Of a stretch of 64,000 bases of DNA, positions 16,540 through 25,492 are shown one piece after another. This stretch comes from an uncultured Christensenella sp. (GTDB lineage Bacteria > Bacillota > Clostridia > Christensenellales > UBA3700), in contig CASERZ010000010.1 in the NCBI GenBank assembly GCA_949290515.1, positions 1 through 64,000 on the forward strand, read 5' to 3'. The notes under the pieces were generated by a model. It had not been told where the DNA came from. It saw only the letters and a program-made list of their open reading frames with translations, and searched no databases. How positions within the stretch are numbered: position 1 is the first letter of the stretch; each line of letters starts with the position of its first letter. A program made the position numbers and the translations under genes.

Positions 16540-17865
16540 ATGAGCGATACTCAGAAAACTTTCAAAAACTTCCTTAAGAAAAAAACTCCTACATTGGAAT
16601 TTTATGACGCAAGCGCGATGTTTATCGTGCAGTATATCCTGCAATTTATGCTGCAATTCATTTTTATGGTCGTGGCATATATTCTCATTGCCGATATGCT
16701 TAAGGTGGAGACTTCCACGCAAGACGGTCTTGAAGCCGTAACGAATAAATTTTCGCTCTTTACCGCTTCCACAGCCGGTATCATAATTATTACGCTAATC
16801 AACGAAGCGACTATGATTCTCTCTCCCCTTGCATACTGGAAGGTCAAAAGCTTTAACGTATTCGAAGGAATAGGTTTCAAACGCAAAGTCAACGGCGGAC
16901 AAATCGCAATGACGCTTCCTATCGCCTGTCTGTTGCTGGCGGGATTTATGCCCGTAGCAAATCTTTTCGTTACGCTTGTATACAAGACGGGATACGAATA
17001 TACGGGAGCAAATATAGTGGTTGACAGTTTCGGCAAACTCGTACTCTTTTTGATTGTTACCGCCGCTCTGCCCGCCGTGTGCGAAGAAATCCTGCACAGA
17101 GGTATGATAGCGCGCGCCGGCAGTAAAATATCCTTTATTGCGGGACTTTTGCTGAGCAGTACGATTTTCGCTTTTATGCACGGCTCCCCCATACAACTCG
17201 TACATCAGTTTTTCGTAGGCGTGGTATGCGCGCTTGTATATTTTATGACGGGAAGTATATGGATACCCGTGCTTGTACACTTCTTCAACAATGCTATTAC
17301 GCTAACCGCAAGCTACGTCAACTTTGTCGTCAATGACGGCGCGACTACCATCTCGATACCTTGGTGGCTGCTCCTTATAATGTGCATCGTAGGTATAGGC
17401 GGTTTGGCAGGATGTCTTTACGCTATGTACGTGATAAGTTACAGAAAACGCAAAAAGGAAGACTTGGCGGCAGAAAGCGCAACCGAAAACGTCGAGTCCG
17501 ACGCCCTTAATATCGCCGCGCCCGACAATATAGCTAATTACGAAACAGCACCTTCTGCACAAGACTCGGATACCTCGAGCGAGGTCGTATACGTAGACAA
17601 GCGCAAGAAAAGGCCCATCAAAGTTTTCCAAGAAAAGCTCGCATACCTCTTCACCTCACCCGAGCAAATCAAAATGCAGAAAGAAGAACAGGCAAAACTA
17701 GACGAGCAACTTGCCGAATACAGTCCTGAAAAGCGCGAAGTATTCTACTCTATGCAAAATGACGATAAAGTGGAAATCAAAAAGAAAAACAGCAGAGGTA
17801 TCATATTCGCGCTCGTCATAGTCTTCGTGATATGGCTCTTCAATACAATCGGAGGCTACCTATGA
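16540..17865 (+). CDS. CPBP-family intramembrane metalloprotease
   Basis: Polytopic membrane protein with the Abi/CAAX protease signature: EExxxR at E182, E183, R187 (CEEILHRGMIAR), FAFMHG and a later HFFNNAI. These residues form the intramembrane active site. After the ~8-helix core there is a ~100-residue charged cytoplasmic tail and one more C-terminal hydrophobic segment (IIFALVIVFVIWLFN), an uncommon addition. AAGGAG precedes the start, and the last four bases overlap rlmH. The substrate is unknown. Confidence 0.85.
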   Translation: MSDTQKTFKNFLKKKTPTLEFYDASAMFIVQYILQFMLQFIFMVVAYILIADMLKVETSTQDGLEAVTNKFSLFTASTAGIIIITLINEATMILSPLAYWKVKSFNVFEGIGFKRKVNGGQIAMTLPIACLLLAGFMPVANLFVTLVYKTGYEYTGANIVVDSFGKLVLFLIVTAALPAVCEEILHRGMIARAGSKISFIAGLLLSSTIFAFMHGSPIQLVHQFFVGVVCALVYFMTGSIWIPVLVHFFNNAITLTASYVNFVVNDGATTISIPWWLLLIMCIVGIGGLAGCLYAMYVISYRKRKKEDLAAESATENVESDALNIAAPDNIANYETAPSAQDSDTSSEVVYVDKRKKRPIKVFQEKLAYLFTSPEQIKMQKEEQAKLDEQLAEYSPEKREVFYSMQNDDKVEIKKKNSRGIIFALVIVFVIWLFNTIGGYL

Positions 17866-18335
17866 TAAACGTACGTATCGTGTGCGTAGGCAAGCTCAAG
17901 GAAAAGTATCTCAAAGACGGAATAGACGAATATCTCAAAAGGCTGCAGAGATTTTGCAAAACTGAGATAATCGAGGTGGCAGAAGAGTTGTGCCTCGATC
18001 CCTCACCCGCAAATCTTATCAAAGTCAAAAGCGCGGAAGGCGAAAGAATAATAAAAAATCTCAAAGGCTATTGCATATCGCTCGACCTCAAAGGACAAAT
18101 GCTCTCGAGCGAAGAACTCAGCGCGAAAATCTCGTCTTTAAAAAGCGAGGGCGTCTCGACTGTGAGTTTCGTCATAGGCGGTTCTTACGGGCTCGACAAA
18201 AGCGTTACTTCTAAATGCGACACGTCGATTTGTTTCGGAAAGTTTACCTATCCGCACCAACTTATGCGCCTTATGCTGGCAGAACAAATATACCGCTGTT
18301 TTATGATTGAGGAAGGCAGCGCGTACCACAAATAA
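17862..18335 (+). CDS. rlmH: 23S rRNA (pseudouridine1915-N3)-methyltransferase RlmH
   Basis: SPOUT-fold methyltransferase that modifies helix 69 of 23S rRNA. INVRIVCVGKLKEKYLKDGI is the family's N-terminus, and FVIGGSYGLDKSV with the C-terminal YPHQLMRLMLAEQIYR is its knotted SAM-binding end. At 157 residues it is full length. The start at 17862 follows GGAGG and overlaps the protease stop by ATGA; a longer frame from 17832 lies inside that gene. Confidence 0.96.
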   Translation: MINVRIVCVGKLKEKYLKDGIDEYLKRLQRFCKTEIIEVAEELCLDPSPANLIKVKSAEGERIIKNLKGYCISLDLKGQMLSSEELSAKISSLKSEGVSTVSFVIGGSYGLDKSVTSKCDTSICFGKFTYPHQLMRLMLAEQIYRCFMIEEGSAYHK

Positions 18336-18414
18336 ACGAGTACACTTATAATTTTTTTGATATAAAATTATCTCGTTTAAAATCTAAACTATTTCAAAAT
18401 ACAATTATACAATT

Positions 18415-18444
18415 AAGAAGCGGCGCAATCACGCCGCTTCTTTT
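18415..18444. terminator. Bidirectional terminator
   Basis: 11-bp stem AAGAAGCGGCG / CGCCGCTTCTT, loop CAATCA, then Ts on the plus strand and As (Ts on the minus) on the other side. It separates the rlmH operon from the convergent symporter gene. Confidence 0.85.
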
Positions 18445-18499
18445 GCTATATACTTTTATAAGTTGACTTTGGGCTGTAACTGTAACAAATCGGATACCG

Positions 18500-20317
18500 T
18501 TATTCTGCTTTGCCCTCTTTTGTTTCGTCTGCTTCTTTAACTACGCTGTCCGTAGACTGAGTATCCTGCATTTGACTCATAAGAAGGGTCTGCTCTTCGT
18601 GCAGTTGTTCCGACGCGTCTTCTTCCGTCTGAGCTTCCATTACCGAAGCAAATCCCATTTCCAGTGCCTGTTCTCTCGTAAGAACGCCGAGCTCTACTGC
18701 TTCTTTTACGTTCTCTTCGTCGAGTTCGCCTTTCTCAAGGTCGTTAGTATAAGCTTTAATCTTCAAGTCCCTTGCCATTTCCAATTGTTTCTTTTCCGTC
18801 AGATTCCAGAAGAAGAAAGGTATCATCGCAAGTACACCGCATACTATACCCAGTACGCACCATATTATGAAAGCACTGCGCATTACTTCGGGGTTAGCGT
18901 AATCGGCGGATTCGTTTGCGCCGTACTTTTTGAGAAGGAAGGCAACAAGCGCGCCCGACCCTAAACCGCATATGGTCGTAATAACCTGCGAATACTGCGA
19001 CATATATCCGTCAAGACGGTCACCTGTCTTCCACTGCTGATATTCGCAATAGTCTGCCGTCATAGCGGGGGACGTAACCGTCCACAATGCTGCAAAGACA
19101 TTGTGCAGGAAAATTCCTACAAAAATCAGATAAGGAGTTGCTCCCCAATTATATGCGAACAATACCAGCATTAAGATAAGGACGGATAGGGCTGCCGAGC
19201 CTCCGAAGGACAACAGCGTCATATTCTTCTTGCCCATATATTTCTGTATTATAGGAGAGAATAACATTCCGGGCACGAATCCTACCGCCATCAATGTCGG
19301 AACGATTCCGCGAAGAGTACCGCCCAGGTCGCCGCCTATCATATAAGCGCATACGTAATTGACCGACGCGAACAACGTAATTCTGCCAAACGCAAGCACC
19401 GAAGATAAGTTGAAAAGCCAGAAGTATTTGTTTTTGAAACTTTTTTTTATACCCGACCAGAAGCCTACGCTTGCCTTTGCCTTTTTCTCTTTTATTATTC
19501 TTTCTTTCGTTCCGAAGAACATTACCAGCGCAAGCGCAACGCATATACAACCCATTATCGGAAAAATAATCTGATAGGTATATATGTTTTCCATACCGAA
19601 TCCCAAACCCATTTCGGTAATCTGCTCTGCTGTCAATTCGCCGTACTTATCCTTATACACAAGACCCATTTGACCGTATACGCCGTTGGCAATCAAAGGG
19701 AAAAGCATTTGCACGATAGAGGGACCGAGTGAATCTATTACTCCGCCGACGGAATAGAGCTTTGTTCTTTCGTTGGTATTAGGCGTGATAACCTGCGACA
19801 ATCCTACTCTTCCGAAAGCGAAAAGACTGTATACGGTAAGCGCTATAAAGTATATGAGTTGATACGAACCTATTACCAGCCATTTACGCGTCGTTGTGTA
19901 TTCCTGACCTTCGCCCGGCATAAATATATTCGGTATGAATGCCAACAGCCAGAAACACGCTACGCTTGCAAAGCCTGCCCACAACAAATAGGGACGGTAT
20001 CTGCCCCATTTTGAATTGGTGTTGTCGATAAGCCAACCGACCAACGGTGCACGGAAAAGCGAAAGTATCGCCATAATCCACGTTGTGTACAATACAATCA
20101 TCTGGTCGAAATTGTAAACATACGCGAGATGCACACCCATATTAATAGCAAAGTACTGCGTGAGAATGCCCATTCCCTGAACGCCCATACCGCCTACCGA
20201 GTATGCCATAAATTCTTTATTGGAAAGATAGTATCCTTCTTTTGCCGGAATATTCCAATGCTTGAAAAAATCTTTGACTAAAAAACCGGCTTTTTGAAAA
20301 ATGTTTTGTTTTTTCAT
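18500..20317 (-). CDS. GPH-family sugar:cation symporter
   Basis: About 12 transmembrane segments of the glycoside-pentoside-hexuronide (MelB-like) major-facilitator group: conserved AFRAPLVGWLIDNT-type loop (here LFRAPLVGWLIDNTNSKWGRYRP) and TADYCEYQQWKTGDRLDGYM. The ~110-residue cytoplasmic C-terminal tail is acidic. It would import a glycoside with Na+ or H+; the sugar cannot be told. The start at 20317 is chosen for GGAAAAGAG upstream. It has its own promoter and is not next to a glycosidase. Confidence 0.88.
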   Translation of the reverse strand: MKKQNIFQKAGFLVKDFFKHWNIPAKEGYYLSNKEFMAYSVGGMGVQGMGILTQYFAINMGVHLAYVYNFDQMIVLYTTWIMAILSLFRAPLVGWLIDNTNSKWGRYRPYLLWAGFASVACFWLLAFIPNIFMPGEGQEYTTTRKWLVIGSYQLIYFIALTVYSLFAFGRVGLSQVITPNTNERTKLYSVGGVIDSLGPSIVQMLFPLIANGVYGQMGLVYKDKYGELTAEQITEMGLGFGMENIYTYQIIFPIMGCICVALALVMFFGTKERIIKEKKAKASVGFWSGIKKSFKNKYFWLFNLSSVLAFGRITLFASVNYVCAYMIGGDLGGTLRGIVPTLMAVGFVPGMLFSPIIQKYMGKKNMTLLSFGGSAALSVLILMLVLFAYNWGATPYLIFVGIFLHNVFAALWTVTSPAMTADYCEYQQWKTGDRLDGYMSQYSQVITTICGLGSGALVAFLLKKYGANESADYANPEVMRSAFIIWCVLGIVCGVLAMIPFFFWNLTEKKQLEMARDLKIKAYTNDLEKGELDEENVKEAVELGVLTREQALEMGFASVMEAQTEEDASEQLHEEQTLLMSQMQDTQSTDSVVKEADETKEGKAE

Positions 20318-20351
20318 TTTCTCTTTTCCACTACGAAGCGTTATCAATTCT

Positions 20352-20384
20352 ATAATATCATCATTGATATTTACTAGTCAATGA
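20352..20384 (-). promoter_or_regulatory. Promoter and possible operator of the symporter gene
   Basis: Minus-strand TTGACT (20381-20376), an 18-base spacer, then TATTAT (20357-20352). An inverted repeat TCATTGA-N10-TCAATGA (20361-20367 and 20378-20384) overlaps the -35 box and spacer and could bind a repressor. Confidence 0.55.
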
Positions 20385-20458
20385 ATATTGCTTTTTTTAT
20401 TATGTTTAAATGAATTTAAATTGTATTCTAAACAACGATTTACATATAGTCCAACAAC

Positions 20459-20487
20459 TTGACAAAAATCTTCGGATAAAATATCAT
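20459..20487 (+). promoter_or_regulatory. Sigma-A promoter of the HAD hydrolase gene
   Basis: TTGACA (20459-20464), a 17-base spacer, TATCAT (20482-20487), 24 bases before the start codon. It is divergent from the symporter promoter. Confidence 0.7.
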
Positions 20488-20511
20488 ATAATCGTAAATC
20501 AAGAGGGTAAT

Positions 20512-21174
20512 ATGAAAAAGCTAAAAGACATAAAAGGGTTTATATTTGACCTTGACGGCACATTGCTCGATTCTATGGCGGTATGGATGAAGATATACGA
20601 AAGTCTTTTCACCGAGCACGGCAAGCAAATGCCCGACGGGTATCTGTATCAAGTAAATCATCTTAGTATGGCGGAAGGCGCAAAGTATACCGCCAACAAT
20701 ACCGATATAGGGCTTGACGAGGATAGCATCGCCGCTTTCTGGAAGGCAAAAGCGCAAGTCAAATACGCTAGCGAGATACAACTCAAACCCTATGCCCGCG
20801 AGATACTGGAATTACTTCATAAGCGCGGTGTACTTCTCGGAGTAGCTACGGCTTCTAACAAACAAAACGTAACACCCTGCCTCGTCAACAACGGCATATA
20901 CGAGTTATTTCATTCAATAACTTCGGTAGACGAAGTCGCACGAGGAAAAGACTTTCCCGACATATACCTCAAACAGTGCGAAAAATTCCCGCTTGCCTAT
21001 GAGGATTGCGCGGCGGTGGAAGACAGCTATGTAGGCGCGCTGAGTGCAAAAAACGGCGGACTGCTTTCTATAGGCACCTACGACGAATCAGGCAGACTGC
21101 ATAATGCCGAACTCAAACAAAACTGCGATATCTATTTTCAAACACTGAAAGAACTATACGAAGCTTTGCTCTGA
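20512..21174 (+). CDS. HAD-superfamily hydrolase, beta-phosphoglucomutase/phosphatase type
   Basis: Haloacid-dehalogenase fold with DxDGT at D13-T17 (FIFDLDGTLLDSM), an alpha-helical cap, motif II GVATASNK, and an acidic motif IV DFPDIYLKQCEK...AVEDSYVGA. It is a small-molecule phosphatase or phosphomutase; the subfamily resembles beta-phosphoglucomutase-like phosphatases. The start at 20512 has AAGAGGG and lies below the promoter; a 34-codon longer frame begins upstream of that promoter and is rejected. Confidence 0.85.
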   Translation: MKKLKDIKGFIFDLDGTLLDSMAVWMKIYESLFTEHGKQMPDGYLYQVNHLSMAEGAKYTANNTDIGLDEDSIAAFWKAKAQVKYASEIQLKPYAREILELLHKRGVLLGVATASNKQNVTPCLVNNGIYELFHSITSVDEVARGKDFPDIYLKQCEKFPLAYEDCAAVEDSYVGALSAKNGGLLSIGTYDESGRLHNAELKQNCDIYFQTLKELYEALL

Positions 21175-21191
21175 AAAGGCAAAGCTTTTTT
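21161..21191 (+). terminator. Terminator overlapping the end of the HAD gene
   Basis: 9-bp stem AAGCTTTGC / GCAAAGCTT followed by T6. The stop codon lies in the loop, so the left arm is coding sequence. Confidence 0.8.
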
Positions 21192-21230
21192 GATGCGCTT
21201 TAGTATATTATTATATATTTATTATTTAGT

Positions 21231-21269
21231 TATATATACAATTTACCTAAGGCTTAAATTGTATATATA
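21231..21269. repeat. Palindromic element, copy 1
   Basis: Perfect 15-bp arms (21231-21245 and 21255-21269) around a CCTAAGGCT loop. The core (ATACAATTTA, loop, TAAATTGTAT) recurs at 62863-62903. It lies in a noncoding gap between convergent genes and is not followed by a T run in either direction. Confidence 0.8.
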
Positions 21270-21360
21270 AGCAATAGCTGAGCAATATCCGCTTGCCTGT
21301 ATTCTTTATCCATCTTCAAATTATTCCATAAATTCGCTCTTTGAATTTTCCGCATTGAAA

Positions 21361-21386
21361 AAGACCGCCGTTTGGCGGTCTTTTTT
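21361..21386. terminator. Bidirectional terminator
   Basis: 9-bp stem AAGACCGCC / GGCGGTCTT, loop GTTT, with T6 on the plus side and T-rich sequence on the minus side. It ends the tetR-oxidoreductase operon. Confidence 0.85.
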
Positions 21387-21409
21387 GCGTGTGTATAAGC
21401 CTTTCTTAC

Positions 21410-22558
21410 TCAACCCTTAGGAACTATTATTTCCATATTGGAATCGGGATAAGAACAGCAAGGATGGAAGTATCCGAACTTTTCGTCGGCAAGTCTTCTC
21501 TTGTCTGCGCCTGCAATAGAGAACTTACCCTTTACAAGCTTTGAGTGGCAGAATCCGCAACCGCCTGCTCTGCACTTGGAAGGCACCTTGAGTCCCGCTC
21601 TCTCGAGCGCAACGAGTACGGTTTCTTCCGCCTTTGCTTTTATCTCGTACGTTTCGTCCTGAATATGCACTGTTATCTTGTAATTCTTGGGCGCAACGTC
21701 GCGGTTACCTATGCAATTTGCTTCGTGCTTGACGAATTTGCCTTTAACTCCCAAAGCGTCGAGTTCCTTATCTACAAAAGAGTACATTGCCTGAGGTCCG
21801 CAAAGCATAGCCGTGTATTGCTCGGGAGCATACTTTTGAATTATCTCCTTAGTGATAAATCCGCTTTCGTAACCTCTTACCTTTTCGTCGCTGAGTACGT
21901 AAACGATTTTGAAGTTGTCGCTCTGCAAATCTTCGAGTGCGTCTCTGAAAATGATATCCTTGCGGGTCTTAGCTCCGTATATCAAAGTCATATTGAAGTT
22001 TTCATTGCCCTCTTTGAGCGCCTGAGCCATACTGTAAAAAGGCGTAATACCGCTTCCGCCAGCAATGGCTACGATATTCTTGCTGTCTTTCAAAGCCTCG
22101 TAATAGAAGTTGCCCGAGGGGTCTCCCAATGTGAATTTGTCCCCTTCTTTGGCATTGTCAAACATCCAGTCGCTGAAGAAGCCTGCCTTTTTGATTGTAA
22201 CGGAAAGCTTACCTTCGTTGAGCGCCGTCAAAGGAGAGGAAGATATCGCATAAGGACGAGTTACTTCGCTTTCTCCTACCTTAGCCGTAACGGTGATATA
22301 CTGTCCTGCTCTGAAAATCATTTTTTTAGATAGCGCAAATACGTACGTCTTTGTATCTGCTGTCTCAGTAATCACTTCTGCAAGCTTGACGTCCTGCTTG
22401 CCGGGATGAAGTATCTTTGCCGTTTCGTTGACTGTGTACGTTGAGGGCAAAGGAGTTGCGGGAGCCGTTTCGAGTTTTTCTCTGCGCTTTGCAACCATTT
22501 TCTTAAATCTCAGTAAATCCATAAATCCGAAGATTTGTTTCTTAAAACGATATGCCAT
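21410..22558 (-). CDS. Flavin reductase with C-terminal 2Fe-2S ferredoxin domain
   Basis: Ferredoxin-NADP reductase-like electron-transfer protein. An FAD domain (RPYAISSSPL, LGDPSGNFYYE), an NAD(P) domain (AIAGGSGITPFYSMAQ, MLCGPQAMYSF) and a plant-type ferredoxin domain with CRAGGCGFC and a fourth cysteine pair HPCC. An N-terminal ~60-residue extension is of unknown role. It follows an FAD-dependent desaturase-like enzyme, which it probably serves as an electron partner. AAGGAGGG precedes the ATG. Third gene of the tetR operon. Confidence 0.85.
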   Translation of the reverse strand: MAYRFKKQIFGFMDLLRFKKMVAKRREKLETAPATPLPSTYTVNETAKILHPGKQDVKLAEVITETADTKTYVFALSKKMIFRAGQYITVTAKVGESEVTRPYAISSSPLTALNEGKLSVTIKKAGFFSDWMFDNAKEGDKFTLGDPSGNFYYEALKDSKNIVAIAGGSGITPFYSMAQALKEGNENFNMTLIYGAKTRKDIIFRDALEDLQSDNFKIVYVLSDEKVRGYESGFITKEIIQKYAPEQYTAMLCGPQAMYSFVDKELDALGVKGKFVKHEANCIGNRDVAPKNYKITVHIQDETYEIKAKAEETVLVALERAGLKVPSKCRAGGCGFCHSKLVKGKFSIAGADKRRLADEKFGYFHPCCSYPDSNMEIIVPKG

Positions 22559-22560
22559 AA

Positions 22561-24090
22561 TCAGCCCTCCTTCTTTATGTCGCCTACTGTCTGACGTCCC
22601 GAGATATCACCCGAGAAATATGCGCTCGAATAGCCCGACAATCTCATTGCGTATCCGCCTGCAAAACGCAAGCCCTTGATGTTTCGCTCTTCCTGGTCCT
22701 CACTCATCATAAGGAGTCTGGGAGTCAATCCGTCCCAATACTGCGATTCGTAACCGTAAATGTCTCCCTGAGGATGCATACAGTATCTCGCATACGTCAT
22801 AGGAGTAGCTATGGATATCTCTTCTATACAGTCGCTAATCTTACAGCCCGTATCCTGCTCGAAACGCTCTATCATACGTTTCGCTACGTCCTCTTTTGTA
22901 GCTACGTAATCTTCAGGTTTTACGTTAGCCCAGTCGTCGGACATATAAAGCGTGGTAAAATACATCATCGTGGTACCTTCGGGAGAACATTCGGGATAAG
23001 CTCTGTTGAGACATACCGTCGCCTGAACTTCGTTGGTAGCGATTTTCTTCATAATGTCATACTGCTTAGCGGTATCCATCGTATCGTACAGGAAGTAGTT
23101 GTGATTTGTTATACCCAACTCGTCGGGAGATTTGTTGAGTCCCAAAAACATAGTATAGCCTCTGCCTGCGAATTTTCTTGCATTGACTGCGCGAACGATT
23201 TTTTCGGGTACGTTGTCTATCATACTGCCGAATACCGTATGAGGAGAACAGTTGGCTACTACGTGCTTAGTAGCGATTTTCTTGCCACCTTTGAGTACTA
23301 CTCCGCATACTCCGTTTTCGTCGGTGAGAATCTTCTCAGCCAGAGAATTGAACCATACGTCACCGCCCAGTTCTCTTATTCTCTCTACCATAGCGAGTGA
23401 AATTTCGTGAGAACGCATCTTGGGCATAGCCGCGCCTTTGGTGATATATCTGTATACCATCGAAGCATAATGAATAAAGCTCAAATCGTCGCAATGCGCG
23501 CCCAGATAGCACCAGTACGCATTGAGTATATCGCGTGCCTTTTTAGGCATTTTGATAGCTTTGAGAACTTCGTTGACAGAGTACGAGCCTACGCGCACAA
23601 AATTGGAATACTCCGAAAGCATAATCTTTTGGTCAGTCTTGCCGTTGACGGAATTGCTGTAAGCCTGTGCCGCGTGAATTTCCTTGCAAAGCGCAAAGAA
23701 CTTTTCCATCGAGGGACGGCTGTCAGGTACGTAACTCACCATCTTGTCAATAAACTCTTCTACGCCGAAAGGCATAGTAGCGTCGAGTTTTTCCTCACGC
23801 GAGATTACTCTGTAAGCCTCGGGAATCTGCAACCATTCTATTTTATCGGTTACCCCCAGCGAATCGAACAAATCTCTTACGTCGCCGCTGTTTTCTTTGG
23901 TACCGAAGTCGTTGAGCTCGTGCAACGAAGCTTCAAACTCAAATCTGCCTCTTTTAAAACTCGTTGCAAATCCGCCGGGAATGTTGTGCTTTTCCACAAG
24001 CAATACCTTGTATCCGCCTTGCAACAGTCTAATCGTGGCAACCAAACCGCCGTTACCTGCGCCGATAACGACCGCATCATACTTTATCAT
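22561..24090 (-). CDS. FAD-dependent oxidoreductase, phytoene-desaturase (CrtI)-like
   Basis: An N-terminal dinucleotide-binding motif (VIGAGNGGLVATIRLLQGG), then PGGFATSFKRG, as in carotenoid desaturase/isomerase-like enzymes; the C-terminal GLRFAGGYAMRLSGYSSAYFSG closes the FAD site. At 509 residues it has the family's length. It likely oxidises or saturates a lipid or isoprenoid, but no carotenoid synthesis genes are nearby, so the substrate is open. AAGGAGG before the ATG; it ends 2 bases before the ferredoxin reductase gene. Confidence 0.78.
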   Translation of the reverse strand: MIKYDAVVIGAGNGGLVATIRLLQGGYKVLLVEKHNIPGGFATSFKRGRFEFEASLHELNDFGTKENSGDVRDLFDSLGVTDKIEWLQIPEAYRVISREEKLDATMPFGVEEFIDKMVSYVPDSRPSMEKFFALCKEIHAAQAYSNSVNGKTDQKIMLSEYSNFVRVGSYSVNEVLKAIKMPKKARDILNAYWCYLGAHCDDLSFIHYASMVYRYITKGAAMPKMRSHEISLAMVERIRELGGDVWFNSLAEKILTDENGVCGVVLKGGKKIATKHVVANCSPHTVFGSMIDNVPEKIVRAVNARKFAGRGYTMFLGLNKSPDELGITNHNYFLYDTMDTAKQYDIMKKIATNEVQATVCLNRAYPECSPEGTTMMYFTTLYMSDDWANVKPEDYVATKEDVAKRMIERFEQDTGCKISDCIEEISIATPMTYARYCMHPQGDIYGYESQYWDGLTPRLLMMSEDQEERNIKGLRFAGGYAMRLSGYSSAYFSGDISGRQTVGDIKKEG

Positions 24091-24126
24091 AGACGCCTCC
24101 TTTTAATATTTTATATAATATGTTTT

Positions 24127-24696
24127 TTATTCGTTTTTATACGGTTTTTCCCCGTAATTATTCAATAACCCTTTGAATACGTCGCTAAGCATACGGTTGA
24201 CGTCCTCTTGCTCGAATTGCGCCGTATCGGTGGCTGTCATTGTGGCAATACCGTGCGCAAATAACCACATCTCACGCATTACGATACGCGAGCATTCTTT
24301 GTCCATTACGCTCTGCGTATTGAGCGCATCGAGAATAAACGGCATTTGCTCTATGGAAGAGAGTACGTCTCTTCCGTTATTGTCGCTCATAAACAAGGCT
24401 TTGAAGAGTTGCTTTTGCTCTTTTGCGAATCTTATATAGTTTATGCCTATTGCCTTGTAAGGATTTGCGCCCTCTGCTCCGCTTTTCAGACACTCTTCAA
24501 ACATAGAATTCGCACGGGCAAGCACGACGCTCTTTATTTCTTCCATATTGGCATACCACCAAAACAGCGGTTGAGTAGAACACGACAGCTCTTTTGCAAG
24601 ATTTTTTGCACTTAGTGCGTCTATTCCGTCACGCCTTACGAGAGCAAACGCTCCGTCGGCTATCCTCTCTCTCGAAATCCTTGTTTTGGGCGGCAT
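24127..24696 (-). CDS. TetR/AcrR-family transcriptional regulator
   Basis: N-terminal helix-turn-helix (residues ~5-50: RISRERIADGAFALVRRDGIDALSAKNLAKELSCSTQPLFWWY) followed by a helical ligand-binding domain. It is the first gene of the operon and sits 36 bases before the oxidoreductase, so it probably represses its own operon and responds to the enzyme's substrate. GAGG precedes the ATG. Confidence 0.88.
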   Translation of the reverse strand: MPPKTRISRERIADGAFALVRRDGIDALSAKNLAKELSCSTQPLFWWYANMEEIKSVVLARANSMFEECLKSGAEGANPYKAIGINYIRFAKEQKQLFKALFMSDNNGRDVLSSIEQMPFILDALNTQSVMDKECSRIVMREMWLFAHGIATMTATDTAQFEQEDVNRMLSDVFKGLLNNYGEKPYKNE

Positions 24697-24721
24697 AATT
24701 ACCTCGTATGTTTCTAATTAT

Positions 24722-24777
24722 ATAATACCCGTTATGTATCACAAAGTCAATATATATGTTAAATTTTTAACATATAT
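24722..24777 (-). promoter_or_regulatory. Promoter of the tetR operon with a palindromic operator candidate
   Basis: Minus-strand TTGACT (24750-24745), a 17-base spacer, TATTAT (24727-24722). A perfect palindrome with 12-bp arms (ATATATGTTAAA / TTTAACATATAT, 24752-24777) abuts the -35 box on its upstream side and is the best candidate for a TetR site. Confidence 0.65.
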
Positions 24778-24966
24778 TATAAAAATTTTGCTTTTAATCG
24801 TAAATTACGACTCAAATATAAGTATAAGTAAAACACAGAAGATTAATATTAATTAAAATAATCCGAATTATATGCGAATTTCTTTAACGCTATTGCATGT
24901 CAAACCTGTGAATGAAAACTAAAAAATAATATGTCTTACAAACGAATTATGTTTAATTCAATAAAA
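24778..24966. other. Noncoding AT-rich gap
   Basis: Between the tetR promoter and the pilus-locus terminator. No gene, RNA or clear repeat is seen. A minus-strand TTGACA and TATAAT are present, but 25 bases apart, too far to pair. Confidence 0.5.
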
Positions 24967-24969
24967 AAA

Positions 24970-24991
24970 CCGCTTCCTGACAGGGAAGCGG
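24970..24991 (-). terminator. Terminator of the pilus operon
   Basis: 8-bp stem CCGCTTCC / GGAAGCGG, followed on the minus strand by T7. It lies 23 bases past the last prepilin stop. Confidence 0.85.
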
Positions 24992-25013
24992 CATTGCTTT
25001 CGTTTTTATTATA

Positions 25014-25475
25014 TTATACTTGCATCAAAGCCGTCTTTCTAAGATCAGGATCTTCAATGCCGTCTCTAAAGAAATATACAGTGATAAACCCGTCATCTCC
25101 GGCATATACAACTATCATAGTCTGCGTGTAATCAGAAAAACTGTTTTCACTACCTACTTGTTCGGCGGTAGGAACAGTCGCATTGTTTGATATGTGATAA
25201 ATAGGATAAGGGAAACTCGAATTGACCATATATTCTTCGTTTATCCTATCTACTACTGCTGCAGACGTAATGTGAAGTTGAGCCATATTCAAATCCGTAA
25301 TCGCTAATCTGACCTGCGACACAACTTCTTCGGTATAAGCTTCATCGGCTGCTTCATTGGTACTGCCGAGATACTGCATCGTGGACGGAATAGCCACGGC
25401 CGCAAGTATGCCCATTATGGCGATAACTACCATAAGTTCTACCAATGTAAAGCCTTTTTTCGCTCTTCTTTTCAT
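25014..25475 (-). CDS. Type IV prepilin-like protein
   Basis: Class III signal KKGFTLVELMVVIAIMGILAAVAIP: short basic leader, cleavage after G, Glu at +5, then a hydrophobic helix that anchors and polymerises. The globular part (~120 residues) has no cysteines. I place the start at the ATG 25475, with AAGGTGGA upstream; an in-frame GTG three codons earlier is possible. Last gene of the pilus locus. Confidence 0.85.
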   Translation of the reverse strand: MKRRAKKGFTLVELMVVIAIMGILAAVAIPSTMQYLGSTNEAADEAYTEEVVSQVRLAITDLNMAQLHITSAAVVDRINEEYMVNSSFPYPIYHISNNATVPTAEQVGSENSFSDYTQTMIVVYAGDDGFITVYFFRDGIEDPDLRKTALMQV

Positions 25476-25492
25476 AAAATCCACCTTATCTT

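Noticed and set aside
24778-24960. Minus-strand TTGACA and TATAAT upstream of tetR
   Set aside because: They are 25 bases apart; a correctly spaced promoter exists closer to the gene.
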